Of a DNA stretch of 51,795 nt, positions 31,354 to 40,503 are shown piece by piece (position 1 is the stretch's first letter; each line of letters opens with the position of its first letter). Origin of the DNA: an uncultured Clostridia bacterium (GTDB lineage: Bacteria; Bacillota; Clostridia; Saccharofermentanales; Saccharofermentanaceae); assembly GCA_947167045.1 (NCBI GenBank), contig CAMVGO010000014.1, positions 1-51,795 on the forward strand. The letters run 5' to 3'. The position numbers and the translations under genes were made by a program. The notes under the pieces are model-generated. The model did no database searches. It was not told the DNA's origin and saw nothing but the letters and a program-made list of their open reading frames with translations.

Positions 31354-34300
31354 TTATACAGCATCGCCGTCAGGCTTGTCAGCAGGCGCAGGCGTCTTGT
31401 TCTCTTCAAGGATCCGCAAAAGCCCGACGATCTCGGAAACTGTCTTGTCCTGCTTTGTCGAAGACGGCTTGAAGAGCATATACGGCAGGGTTCCCGTGGC
31501 ATTGATGGAAACACGCGCACCGTAGAAACTGTCGCGCATGAGAGCACCGAAAGCCTGCATGTCTATCTGAAGGTTGGGATTCAAATAAAGCCTTACGCCG
31601 GCGTTCTTGATCGAGGCTTTCACAAAGCCTAGAAGACGTGCGCTTGACCTGATGAGCGAGATGCCCGAAAGGATGTAGACTTCCGGAGGAGCATCGCCGT
31701 AACGGTCCGTGATCTCATCTAAGAAATCGCTGTAGGACTCAAGACCCGAGATGTCGCCGATGCGCCTGTAGCAGCTCATCCTTGCAGCCTCATCCTGAAT
31801 GTAGGAAGAAGGGATGTATGCATCGTAATCGACTTCGACGGTAAAGCCCTTGTCCTCACTCTCGGCGTGACCCGTGATGACGTCTGTATCGAGGACCGCG
31901 TCCTTGCCTTCCTTGAGTAGCCTTACCTCTTCATCAAGGAGCCTGCAGTAGAGTTCATAGCCGATGACGTCCATCTGGCCGTGCTGTTCGGCGCCGAGAA
32001 GGCTGCCCGCGCCTCTTACCTCAAGGTCACGCATGGCGATCCTGACGCCGGAACCGAGCTCCGTGAACTCGCGCAGTGCGTTCAGTCTTTTCGTTGCTTC
32101 CTCATTGAGGGGAGCATCTGCGTTATATGTGATGTAGGCATATGCCTGTCTGTCGGATCTTCCGACACGGCCCTTTATCTGGTAGAGCTGCGAGAGACCG
32201 AAGCGGTCGGCGTTCTCGACTATGAGCGTGTTGACGTTCGGCATGTCGACGCCGTTTTCGATTATCGTTGTGCAGACGAGGATGTCGTACTTGCCTTCGA
32301 TGAAATCGGCGACCACGGTCTCCAGGCCGTTCTCAGGCATCTGGCCGTGCGCATATGTGACGCGGACGCCTGGCATGCTCTTCGCGAGTGCGTCTGCGAC
32401 CTTGTCGATGTCGGACGTCCTGTTGTACAGGTAGAATATCTGGCCGCCCCTTGCGATCTCTCGCATGCAGGCCTGAACTATTATCTGTTCGTCGTAGCCC
32501 AAGACGTAGGTCTGGACGGCGCGTCTGTTGAACGGTGCCTCTTCAAGAACGGAGATGTCCCTGATGCCTGAAAGCGACATGTGAAGCGTTCTCGGGATAG
32601 GCGTGGCCGAGAGCGACAATACGTCGACATCGGTCTTTAAGGACTTGATCTTTTCCTTGTGGTTAACGCCGAAGCGCTGCTCCTCGTCGATGACGAGAAG
32701 TCCCAGCTGGGGCGGTTTCACGTCGTTTGAAAGCACTCTGTGAGTGCCTATTATGACGTCTATCTTGCCCTTCTTTATGTCGATCAGGTTCTGCCTTATC
32801 TGAGCCGCCGGAACGAATCTCGAGAGCAGGCAGACATTGACGGGGAAGTCTTTGACTCTCCTCATGAAATTCTCGTAATGCTGCTGTGCAAGGAGCGTTG
32901 TCGGCGCGAGCATTATTACCTGCCTGCCGTTCATAACAGCCTTGAACATCGCCCTGAAAGCGACCTCGGTCTTTCCGAATCCGACGTCTCCGCAAAGGAG
33001 CCTGTCCATCGGTCTTTCCGATTCCATGTCGGCCTTTATCTCGTGTGTCGCGCGGAGCTGGTCATCCGTCTCGACGAACGGGAACCTGTCCTCGAACAGC
33101 TTCTGCTGCTCATCGTCAGGGATGCACGCAAAGCCTTTGTTTACGCTTCTTGCAGCGTATATCTTCAGCAGGTCGTAAGCGACCTTCTTGATGGCTTCTC
33201 TGGCCCTTGAAACGGACTTCTTCCACTCGTCGCCGCCGAGCCTTGAGAGCTTGGGCTCCTTCTCGCCCGGACCGACGTATTTCTGCAGTGAATCGAGATT
33301 CTCGGGAAGGATATAGAGAGTCTCGCCTTTTGCGTAAGTGAGCTTTAAGTAATCCTTGCGGATATCGCCGACCTTCATGTTAATGAGGCCTTCGTAGCGG
33401 CCGACGCCGTGCTTGTCGTGTACTACGTAGTCGCCCGGCTCGATCTCGCTGAAGAACTTGATCCTGTTCCCGCCCTTCTTCTTTTCGGGACGCTTCTGCT
33501 CGGCTCCGAAAAGCTCCTGCTCACCGAAAACCGTGAGTCCGATCTTCGGATACGAAAAGCCTGCCGGAAGAGGCGCGTCGATTATCTCGGTGAAGCATTC
33601 GTGCTCGTTAAGGCGCTCCTTGAGCTGTTCGTAACGTCTTCCGTGATGGGCAACAAGATAGATGTTGTCCGTGTTCTTTATGAGCGCTGAAAGTTCCTCT
33701 GCGCGGCCCGAATAATTGTCTGCGGGAAAACCCGACACCGTAACAGTCGATCCGCCCGGCAATCCGTTGCCCGGAGACTGGAACATAGACAGTGTAACAA
33801 TGTTATCAAGCTTATCCAGGGCCACCATGAGCTTCGAAATGTTGACCATGGCGGACGGCGAGCATGTCGGCGCGATACCGATCTCGAAAGAGTCACGGCA
33901 GCGCTGCGCGTACTCACCTGCATATGAATTCATCCTTGCGTCTATGTCGACCATCTCGTCAGCGAAGAATACGACTTTGCCGGCATCGACATAATCGACC
34001 GCAGTACCGAAATCCTTAAGTATTATTCCCAGCCATCTCGCAATGCCGGACGGCTCGATTCCGTTTCTGATCTTCTCGGCGTCGCCCGTAGCGGTCCTCG
34101 ACAGAAGCTCGGCAGCACGTCTCACCTCTCTCGTCGCCGCATTCATCTTTGAAAGATCCTCATGCGCACGCGCAAGGATAAGGTCCGCGATCTCATCCCT
34201 TTTGTTTTCGGGGAAAGCGTAAACGGAAGCGGGTACGGCAACCGTCTCGGTGAGCTGGCCCGTGGAACGCTGCGTCTCACGGTCGAATGTCTTTATCTGA

Positions 34301-34914
34301 TCTATCTCGGTATCGAAGAAACTGACTCTCACAGGCTCGGTATATGAGGGCGAATAGATGTCCACGATGTCTCCCCTTACGGAGAACTCGCCCTTTTCCA
34401 TGACCTGCGGAACATTTTCGTAACCGTTTAAGAGGAGCGCCGCGACAAGGTCGTCACGCTCGTATTCCTGCCCCACTTTAAGCTTAATGATCCTCTTTGC
34501 GAAGACCTTCGCGGGCTCTAACTTGTTCAGAAGGGCTCCGGCCGTTATTACGGCTGCCCCGAATCCGCCCGTAACAAGCTCTGAGAGCGCAGCCGTCCTG
34601 CTGAGCTCCAATTCTCTTGAAGAAGCTTCGGCGCTTACGAGAGACAGTTCTGAAGGCGTCAGAAGGGTAACGGGACCGTCCGTAAAAGCCGCACAGTAGG
34701 ATGCTGTAGTCCTCGCCCTGGCGCTGTCCGGCTCGATGAATACGGCCTTGCGTCCGTTCATGTGTGCCAGAGCCATAGCAACATAGACCTTCTGCTCTGC
34801 GCAAAGGCCAGTGATGTTAAGGTGTTTTCCGCTGCTGATACTTGCGGCAAATTCCGAAGCGAGCTCTTTGTCGGACCCGACTTTTTCGAGGAGCTCTATG
34901 AGCTTTTTATCCAT
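31354..34914 (-). CDS. mfd: Transcription-repair coupling factor
   Basis: ATP-driven translocase that removes stalled RNA polymerase at DNA lesions and recruits UvrA. It is 1186 residues from the ATG at 34914 (AGGAG 10 bp upstream, within the end of pth). The N-terminal UvrB-like region is followed by the RNA polymerase-interacting domain (EIEPGDYVVHDKHGVGRYEG), the helicase core with Walker A GDVGFGKTE, DEEQ box LVIDEEQRFG, SATPIPRTL, the translocation motif region GAEQHGQMDVIGYELY, and the C-terminal D7 domain. It overlaps pth by 8 bases. Confidence 0.97.
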   Translation of the reverse strand: MDKKLIELLEKVGSDKELASEFAASISSGKHLNITGLCAEQKVYVAMALAHMNGRKAVFIEPDSARARTTASYCAAFTDGPVTLLTPSELSLVSAEASSRELELSRTAALSELVTGGFGAAVITAGALLNKLEPAKVFAKRIIKLKVGQEYERDDLVAALLLNGYENVPQVMEKGEFSVRGDIVDIYSPSYTEPVRVSFFDTEIDQIKTFDRETQRSTGQLTETVAVPASVYAFPENKRDEIADLILARAHEDLSKMNAATREVRRAAELLSRTATGDAEKIRNGIEPSGIARWLGIILKDFGTAVDYVDAGKVVFFADEMVDIDARMNSYAGEYAQRCRDSFEIGIAPTCSPSAMVNISKLMVALDKLDNIVTLSMFQSPGNGLPGGSTVTVSGFPADNYSGRAEELSALIKNTDNIYLVAHHGRRYEQLKERLNEHECFTEIIDAPLPAGFSYPKIGLTVFGEQELFGAEQKRPEKKKGGNRIKFFSEIEPGDYVVHDKHGVGRYEGLINMKVGDIRKDYLKLTYAKGETLYILPENLDSLQKYVGPGEKEPKLSRLGGDEWKKSVSRAREAIKKVAYDLLKIYAARSVNKGFACIPDDEQQKLFEDRFPFVETDDQLRATHEIKADMESERPMDRLLCGDVGFGKTEVAFRAMFKAVMNGRQVIMLAPTTLLAQQHYENFMRRVKDFPVNVCLLSRFVPAAQIRQNLIDIKKGKIDVIIGTHRVLSNDVKPPQLGLLVIDEEQRFGVNHKEKIKSLKTDVDVLSLSATPIPRTLHMSLSGIRDISVLEEAPFNRRAVQTYVLGYDEQIIVQACMREIARGGQIFYLYNRTSDIDKVADALAKSMPGVRVTYAHGQMPENGLETVVADFIEGKYDILVCTTIIENGVDMPNVNTLIVENADRFGLSQLYQIKGRVGRSDRQAYAYITYNADAPLNEEATKRLNALREFTELGSGVRIAMRDLEVRGAGSLLGAEQHGQMDVIGYELYCRLLDEEVRLLKEGKDAVLDTDVITGHAESEDKGFTVEVDYDAYIPSSYIQDEAARMSCYRRIGDISGLESYSDFLDEITDRYGDAPPEVYILSGISLIRSSARLLGFVKASIKNAGVRLYLNPNLQIDMQAFGALMRDSFYGARVSINATGTLPYMLFKPSSTKQDKTVSEIVGLLRILEENKTPAPADKPDGDAV

Positions 34915-35437
34915 TGGAGATGATCTCCTCGATCGCATCACAGGCCTTTACGAAGGCGTCGTTCATGAGCTTACGGTCGTCGGCGGGCACTTCTGAGAGA
35001 ACGTAATTTACCAGTTCCCAGTTCTCGGGGACCGGTCCCGTGCCTATCCTTACTCTCGGAAACTCCTCGGTTCCCAAAAGCTGGATGCAGGATCTCATGC
35101 CGTTGTGCGTGCCTGCGCTTCCCTTCGGCCTTACCCTTATGGTGCCTTTCGCGATGTCGATATCGTCGTAAACCGTGATGATGTTCTTCGGCGGGACCTT
35201 ATAGAATCGGCTGATCTCCACGAGGCACTCGCCGGAATTGTTCATATATGTGGTGGGCTTGATTATGATGACATCCTGTCCCTTGATCTTACCCTTGCCC
35301 CAAAGGCCCTTATACTTCTCTTTTCCGAGAAAAATGTCATGCTTATCCGCGAGCATATCCACAGCGAGATATCCCATGTTGTGCCACGTATAAAGATACT
35401 GTTTTCCCGGATTACCGAGCCCGGCTACTATCCACAT
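34907..35437 (-). CDS. pth: Peptidyl-tRNA hydrolase
   Basis: Releases tRNA from drop-off peptidyl-tRNAs. It is 176 residues. It shows VAGLGNPGKQYLYTWHNMGY with active-site Asn10 and His20, TYMNNSGE, and the catalytic Asp in YDDIDIAKG, followed by GSAGTHNGMRS. GGAAGG lies 7 bp before the ATG. It sits between glmU (21 bp) and mfd (overlap), the classical Bacillota order without the spoVG/prs neighbours. Confidence 0.96.
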   Translation of the reverse strand: MWIVAGLGNPGKQYLYTWHNMGYLAVDMLADKHDIFLGKEKYKGLWGKGKIKGQDVIIIKPTTYMNNSGECLVEISRFYKVPPKNIITVYDDIDIAKGTIRVRPKGSAGTHNGMRSCIQLLGTEEFPRVRIGTGPVPENWELVNYVLSEVPADDRKLMNDAFVKACDAIEEIISNG

Positions 35438-35458
35438 TCCAAGACCTTCCGTAGGATA

Positions 35459-36874
35459 TCAGAACTCTGAACGCCTGTCGTCGAGTCTTATGTAATTCTC
35501 GCCTCTCATACGGCTCTTGTTTGCGACCCAGTTCTCTTTGTTGAGCTGCTTGGATCTGCCGATACCGAGAGACAGGGCGGGAACGTCGGAAGTAATCGTG
35601 GAACCTGCAGCGATGTAGCAGTCCTTGCCGAGAACGACGGAAGAAACGATATTGGAGTTGCCTCCGATGAATACGTTGTCTTCGATCGTGCAGCCGATCT
35701 TGTCCTGACCGTCAAAGTTACATGTAACTGTACCGCATCCGAAGTTAACGTTGCGGCCGACCTTTGAGTCGCCGATATATGTAAGGTGTCTTGCTCTCGT
35801 ATTCTCGCCGACCGTTGAAGCCTTGACCTCGACATACGCGCCGAGCGTGACCTTGTCTTCGATACGGCACTCGGGCCTGATGTGTGTGTATGGTCCGATA
35901 CGGCAGTTCTTGCCGATAGAGCTGTTGGTTACGATGGAGTTATCGACAACCGTGCCGTCGCCGATATCAGAGCAGTCGATCCTCGTGTTCTCACCGATGA
36001 TGCAGTCCTCGCCGATATTGGTGTTGCCGAGGAGCGTAGTGCCCGGAAGGATTACCGTATCCTGTCCGATCTCAACAGCATAGTGGATCCATGTGGCATT
36101 GGGATCTACGATCTCTACGCCGTTTTTCATGTGATAGTTGAGGATCCTGTGATTCATTATGTCTCTTACCTGGGCGAGCTGGATCCTGTCGTTAACTCCC
36201 CTTGTGTCATCGAAATCGCAGACAACGGCACCTACTGTGTAGCCGTCGCCGATGAGGATGCCGATGGTGTCTGTAAGATAATACTCCTTCTGCGCGTTGT
36301 TTGCGCCGATCCTTCCCAGAGCGGAAAGGAGCAGAGGAGTCTTGAAAACATACATTGAGGAATTGATCTCTTTGACCTTGAGCTCTTCGGGCGTGCAGTC
36401 CTTGTGCTCAACGATCTTTGTAACGTTGCCGTCATCTCCCCTGATGATCCTGCCGTATCCTGTCGGATCGTCAGCCTCAGCCGTGATGAGGATGGCTGCG
36501 CAATTCGAAGTGGCATTCTCAAAAGCGTCGAGCGCCTTCTTGATCGTGTCTGCCGATACCATCGGGCAGTCGCCGGGAAGGACTATCGTAAGTCCGTCTC
36601 TGCCTTCAAGGAAAGGAGCAGCCTGCATTACCGCATGACCCGTTCCTCTCTGTTCTTCCTGGAGCACATAGGCAACATTTTCGCCTAAAACGCCCCTGAT
36701 CTCAGCCTGTGCCTCACCTACTATATATACCTGATCCTGGCAGCCTGCCTCCTGAAGAGCATCAGCCACCCATTGGATGATCGGTTTGCCCGACACCTGG
36801 AACACAACCTTGGAATGCTTGGACTTCATTCTCGTGCTTTTTCCTGCCGCCATAACAACCGCACTGATTTCCAT
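35459..36874 (-). CDS. glmU: Bifunctional UDP-N-acetylglucosamine pyrophosphorylase / glucosamine-1-phosphate acetyltransferase
   Basis: Makes UDP-GlcNAc for peptidoglycan. It is 471 residues. The N-terminal uridyltransferase domain has VVMAAGKSTRMKSKHSKV, LPGDCPM and EINSSMYVF; the C-terminal left-handed beta helix shows the hexapeptide pattern (GEDCIIGENTRID, GKNCRIGPYTHIRP) and the acetyl-transfer His in ARHLTYIGDSKVG. A TGCTATAAT extended -10 (TATAAT at 36916-36921 on the minus strand) precedes it. GAGG lies near the ATG. Confidence 0.97.
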   Translation of the reverse strand: MEISAVVMAAGKSTRMKSKHSKVVFQVSGKPIIQWVADALQEAGCQDQVYIVGEAQAEIRGVLGENVAYVLQEEQRGTGHAVMQAAPFLEGRDGLTIVLPGDCPMVSADTIKKALDAFENATSNCAAILITAEADDPTGYGRIIRGDDGNVTKIVEHKDCTPEELKVKEINSSMYVFKTPLLLSALGRIGANNAQKEYYLTDTIGILIGDGYTVGAVVCDFDDTRGVNDRIQLAQVRDIMNHRILNYHMKNGVEIVDPNATWIHYAVEIGQDTVILPGTTLLGNTNIGEDCIIGENTRIDCSDIGDGTVVDNSIVTNSSIGKNCRIGPYTHIRPECRIEDKVTLGAYVEVKASTVGENTRARHLTYIGDSKVGRNVNFGCGTVTCNFDGQDKIGCTIEDNVFIGGNSNIVSSVVLGKDCYIAAGSTITSDVPALSLGIGRSKQLNKENWVANKSRMRGENYIRLDDRRSEF

Positions 36875-36915
36875 ATTAAAACCTCTGTTATAAATTATTC
36901 GGGAATACCCTTAGC

Positions 36916-36921
36916 ATTATA
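36916..36921 (-). promoter_or_regulatory. Extended -10 promoter of glmU
   Basis: TATAAT preceded by TGC on the minus strand, 42 bp ahead of the glmU ATG; the -35 is weak, as often with extended -10 promoters. Confidence 0.5.
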
Positions 36922-36949
36922 GCAAATCTTTATACCTAATTAAATGAGA

Positions 36950-36982
36950 AGCCCTGCACTTTTAAGGACAAAGTACAGGGCT
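36950..36982 (-). terminator. Terminator of ldh
   Basis: AGCCCTGCACTTT (36950-36962) and AAAGTACAGGGCT (36970-36982) form a 13-bp stem with one mismatch, 52 bp beyond the ldh stop. The T-tract on the minus strand is short (TTCTCATTT). Confidence 0.7.
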
Positions 36983-37034
36983 GTGATTTCTGTTTGTGCG
37001 CCCGTAAACGCAACGAAATAAGTATTTCCCTTTA

Positions 37035-37988
37035 TCAGAAACCCTCTACGGAAGCGATAGCCTCACGCATATTTGCCTCAGATTTCTTGAGGAGCTCATA
37101 CTCTTCGTCGGTAAGACGCATGTCGATGATCTTATCTACACCGTTAGCGCCGATAAGAGCCGGAACGTCGAGAGTGACACCGGAGATGCCGTACTCGCCG
37201 TTGAGTCTTGTGGAAACTGTTCTGATCGTGTGCTCATCTTCTGTGATGGATCTGAGAAGTGTTGCGGCACTTACTGCGATACCATTGAATGTAGCGCCCT
37301 TGAGTTTGATGATCTCTGCGCCGGAAGACTTTGTCTTCTGAGCGATCTCATCCTTAACGTCCTGACCGAAAGGTACGCCGATTGCTTCTGCATACTCGTC
37401 GATGGACATACCGGCAACGTGAGTGTGGCTCCATGCGGGGAACTGTGTCTCGCCGTGCTCGCCGAGGATATAGCCGTGAACGTTTCTTACGTCAACTCCA
37501 AGCTTTCTGGAGATGAGGACTCTGAAACGTGCGGAGTCGAGGTTCGTACCTGAACCGATAATGAGATTTGAGGGAAGTCCGGACCACTCTGCAACCTTAT
37601 ATGTAACGAGGTCGCAAGGGTTGGAGATTACCATGATGACACCCTTGTTGTAGTGCTCCATGATGCTGTCCGTGATCGTATGAGCGAGCTTGACGTTCTT
37701 CTTTGCGAGGTCAAGTCTTGTCTCGCCTTCTTTTCTCGGGATACCTGCCGTGATGATGATGCAGTCTGCATCCTTAACATCTGCATAGTCGCCTGCGTGG
37801 ATATACATATCGCCGATGAACGGAAGTCCGTGGCTGATATCAAGAGCTTCACCGAGAGCCTTTTCCTTATTGACGTCAATAAGAACGAGCTCAGAGCAGA
37901 GCTGCTGCATTGCGATTGCGAAAGCGGTTGTTGATCCTACCGCACCTGCGCCGATTATGGCGACTTTGGTTCCTTCTTGTTTGTACAT
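37035..37988 (-). CDS. ldh: L-lactate dehydrogenase
   Basis: NADH-dependent reduction of pyruvate to L-lactate, a fermentation end step. It is 317 residues from the ATG at 37988 (AAAGGGGG about 10 bp upstream; a longer in-frame reading has no site). The NAD loop is VAIIGAGAVGSTTA. The substrate loop with Arg is TAGIPRKEGETRLDL, SNPCDLVTY follows, and the catalytic His is in LGEHGETQFPAWS. The residue pattern is that of L-LDH rather than malate dehydrogenase. Monocistronic. Confidence 0.96.
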   Translation of the reverse strand: MYKQEGTKVAIIGAGAVGSTTAFAIAMQQLCSELVLIDVNKEKALGEALDISHGLPFIGDMYIHAGDYADVKDADCIIITAGIPRKEGETRLDLAKKNVKLAHTITDSIMEHYNKGVIMVISNPCDLVTYKVAEWSGLPSNLIIGSGTNLDSARFRVLISRKLGVDVRNVHGYILGEHGETQFPAWSHTHVAGMSIDEYAEAIGVPFGQDVKDEIAQKTKSSGAEIIKLKGATFNGIAVSAATLLRSITEDEHTIRTVSTRLNGEYGISGVTLDVPALIGANGVDKIIDMRLTDEEYELLKKSEANMREAIASVEGF

Positions 37989-38166
37989 AGCATTTACGCC
38001 CCCTTTATAGCAATACGAATGATAGCAAGAAAAAATCTTCAAATAAAGTCATTATTCGTTATGATTTTTACCTAAAAATTGTACTCGTATGCCCTTTTTA
38101 GCGGTTATTTTAATAATTTGATAATCAAACTTTTATTTGGTGCTTTCATTTCATTCCTGAAAGACG

Positions 38167-38200
38167 AAAAAACGGCACAGGACCTTAAAGTCCAGCGCCG
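38167..38200 (-). terminator. Terminator of thrS
   Basis: Imperfect stem CGGC...GGAC / GTCC...GCCG (38173-38200) with T6 (38167-38172) on the minus strand, 32 bp past the thrS stop. Confidence 0.8.
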
Positions 38201-38231
38201 CTTGGCATTTTTATTTAAGCCTTTGAGTCGA

Positions 38232-40058
38232 TCAGATCTCCTGAGGGAGTTCCAGTGTTCTCTCGGCATTGAGCTTTGCACAGAGTTCTACGAACTTGTC
38301 CAAAGCCACGCCCTGAAGCTGCTTGTTGGAGCCTCTGACGTTTACGGATACCGTATTCTCAGAAGCTTCCTTATCGCCTACAACGAGGATATAAGGATCC
38401 TTCATCTGCTTGAATCTCTTGATCTTGTCTCTCATGTTGACGTCAGTCAGGTCAGACTCGACTCTTACGCCGGCCTTTGTGAGCTCTGCCGCTACCTTCT
38501 GGGCATACTCATTGTGCTCGGGTCTGATCGGTACGACTGCTACCTGATAAGGGTTGAGCCAGAACGGGAACGCACCCTTGAAGTGCTCTGTGATGATGCC
38601 GATGAAGCGCTCGAAAGAACCGAAGATGGCTCTGTGGATAACGATAGGCATCTTCTGTACGCCGTCCTTGTCGACATATGTGAGCTCAAAGTTATGAGGG
38701 AGCTGGAAGTCGAGCTGTACGGTACCGCACTGCCACTCACGTCCTAATGCATCCTTGATCTGAAGGTCGATCTTCGGGCCGTAGAACGCGCCGTCGCCTT
38801 CGTTGATCTCATAGTTGCCGTCACCGTACTTCTCGTCGAGGATAGCCTTCAGGGAAGCCTCAGCAGCGTTCCATGACTCGATATCGCCCATAAAGTCGTC
38901 AGGTCTTGTGGAGAACTCAGCCCTGTATGTGATGCCGAATGTCTTGTAGATCTCGTCTGCGATTGCGATTACGTCCTTGATCTCATCCTTGATCTGCTCA
39001 GGTGTTACGAATGTATGGTCATCGTCCTGACGGAATTCCTGTACTCTGAAGAGACCGTTCATCTGGCCTGACTTCTCCTTGCGGTGGAGAACGTCATACT
39101 CGCTGTAACGGATAGGAAGTTCCTTATAAGAGTGCATTGTACGCTTGTAGGACATCATGGCATTAGGGCAGTTCATAGGCTTTGCTGCCATTGTGTCTTC
39201 CGCATCTACCGAATACTGCTCGGGAGCTTCCTCGCCCTGAACAGCGTCTGTTGCATTTACACCCTTTGTGATACCGGGAACTATGAACATGTTGTTCTGA
39301 TAGTGTGCCCAGTGTCCGGAAATGAGCCAGAGCTTCTTATTGTTGATAAGAGGTGCCGAGATCTCCGTGTAGCCGTGCTTTCCCTGGATCTCACGTGAAT
39401 ACTTCATGAGTTCCTGATAAAGGATCCAGCCCCTCGGGAGCCAGTATGCCATACCCGGAGCTGTCTCACGGAACATGAAGAGGTCAAGGGCAGTACCGAT
39501 CTTCTTGTGGTCTCTCTCCTGTGCTTCCTTGAGCCATGCGAGGTGTGCCTTGAGCTCATCCTTTGAAGGGAAAGCAAAGAGATAGATCCTCTGGAGCTGA
39601 TCTCTCTTCTCATCGCCTCTCCAGTATGCACCGGATACATTCTTGATCTTGAATGCGGCGCTGAAGAGTTCCTGTGAATTGTCTACATGAGGACCACGGC
39701 AAAGATCGACATAGTCATCACCAGTGTAATATATCGAAATAGTCTCATCTGCGGGCAGATCGACTATAAGCTCATGCTTGAACTTCTGATCCTTGAAGAG
39801 TTCCAAAGCCTCATCGCGGGAAATGACCTTACGTGTCCAGTCTTCCCTTCTCTTGATGATCTCGTGCATCTTGTCTTCGATGGTCTGGAAATCTTCCTCT
39901 GTTACTGTTCTCGGAAGGACGAAATCATAATAGCAGCCGTCCTCGATCTCAGGTCCGATAGCATACTGTACCTCTTTGCCGTAAAGCTCGATAACGGCTT
40001 TAGCAAGAATGTGCGCAAGAGAGTGACGGTACACCTTCAATACTTCTTCTTTTTCCAT
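38232..40058 (-). CDS. thrS: Threonyl-tRNA synthetase lacking the TGS domain
   Basis: Charges tRNA-Thr. It is 608 residues from the ATG at 40058 (AGGAGG 8 bp upstream). The usual N-terminal TGS domain of about 60 residues is absent; the protein opens directly in the editing (N2) domain with YRHSLAHILAKAV (HxxxH), followed by CRGPHVDN. Class II catalytic motifs are present: the motif 2 region YSEYDVLHRKEKSGQMNGLFRVQEFRQDD, the zinc Cys in MAAKPMNCPN, and motif 3 AIFGSFERFIGI. The C-terminal anticodon domain is complete. A TGCACAG/CTGTGCA hairpin (40084-40102) sits in the short leader; no T-box is seen. Confidence 0.96.
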   Translation of the reverse strand: MEKEEVLKVYRHSLAHILAKAVIELYGKEVQYAIGPEIEDGCYYDFVLPRTVTEEDFQTIEDKMHEIIKRREDWTRKVISRDEALELFKDQKFKHELIVDLPADETISIYYTGDDYVDLCRGPHVDNSQELFSAAFKIKNVSGAYWRGDEKRDQLQRIYLFAFPSKDELKAHLAWLKEAQERDHKKIGTALDLFMFRETAPGMAYWLPRGWILYQELMKYSREIQGKHGYTEISAPLINNKKLWLISGHWAHYQNNMFIVPGITKGVNATDAVQGEEAPEQYSVDAEDTMAAKPMNCPNAMMSYKRTMHSYKELPIRYSEYDVLHRKEKSGQMNGLFRVQEFRQDDDHTFVTPEQIKDEIKDVIAIADEIYKTFGITYRAEFSTRPDDFMGDIESWNAAEASLKAILDEKYGDGNYEINEGDGAFYGPKIDLQIKDALGREWQCGTVQLDFQLPHNFELTYVDKDGVQKMPIVIHRAIFGSFERFIGIITEHFKGAFPFWLNPYQVAVVPIRPEHNEYAQKVAAELTKAGVRVESDLTDVNMRDKIKRFKQMKDPYILVVGDKEASENTVSVNVRGSNKQLQGVALDKFVELCAKLNAERTLELPQEI

Positions 40059-40231
40059 TTTAAGTTCCTCCTCTAGAGTTTTATGCACAGAACCGCTGTG
40101 CAGATAGTAGAAGATTGTACCACATATAAAATAAAAATGTTGATAATAAAGGCTTTTCTATAAATAACTACATAAATATATAGAGAAACCGTTCAAAAAC
40201 GGCGACAAAAGCAAACGTTTGTTCGCAAAGT

Positions 40232-40260
40232 AAAAGCCCCTCCGTAAAACGGAAGGGCTT
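40232..40260 (-). terminator. Terminator of tRNA-Ser
   Basis: AAGCCCCTCCG and CGGAAGGGCTT arms (40234-40260), with TTTTACTTT following on the minus strand, 9 bp past the tRNA CCA. Confidence 0.85.
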
Positions 40261-40269
40261 CTGTGTTCC

Positions 40270-40360
40270 TGGCGGAGGCTGTGGGATTCGAACCCACGTG
40301 GCCCGTGAAGGCCAAACAGTTTTCAAGACTGCCTCGTTATGACCGCTTCGATAAACCTCC
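40270..40360 (-). tRNA. tRNA-Ser, anticodon TGA
   Basis: Class II tRNA with a long variable arm (TGGCC/GGCCA). Acceptor GGAGGTT/AGCCTCC, anticodon stem GCAGT/ACTGT with loop CTTGAAA, T arm GTGGG-TTCGAAT-CCCAC, discriminator G and encoded CCA. Reads UCA codons. Confidence 0.96.
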
Positions 40361-40416
40361 ATACCTAAGGCACTTAAGTATACAAAAATAAGTAAGAGAA
40401 GTCAACCGGAGACAAA

Positions 40417-40483
40417 GGAAAGCTGTATCAGGTGCTTTCATGCAGGGACACCCCGGAAATAACCCCACCCGATACAGCTTTCC
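40417..40483 (-). terminator. Long-loop hairpin after parB
   Basis: Perfect 13-bp arms GGAAAGCTGTATC (40417-40429) and GATACAGCTTTCC (40471-40483) enclose a 41-nt G/C-rich loop. It starts 21 bp after the parB stop; the minus-strand tail TTTGT is short. Probably the parAB terminator. Confidence 0.65.
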
Positions 40484-40503
40484 GTAAACCTTATCTTCTC
40501 CTA

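Noticed and set aside
40059..40170. T-box leader for thrS
   Set aside because: The gap is too short and lacks specifier, T-box sequence and terminator; only a small TGCACAG/CTGTGCA hairpin is present.
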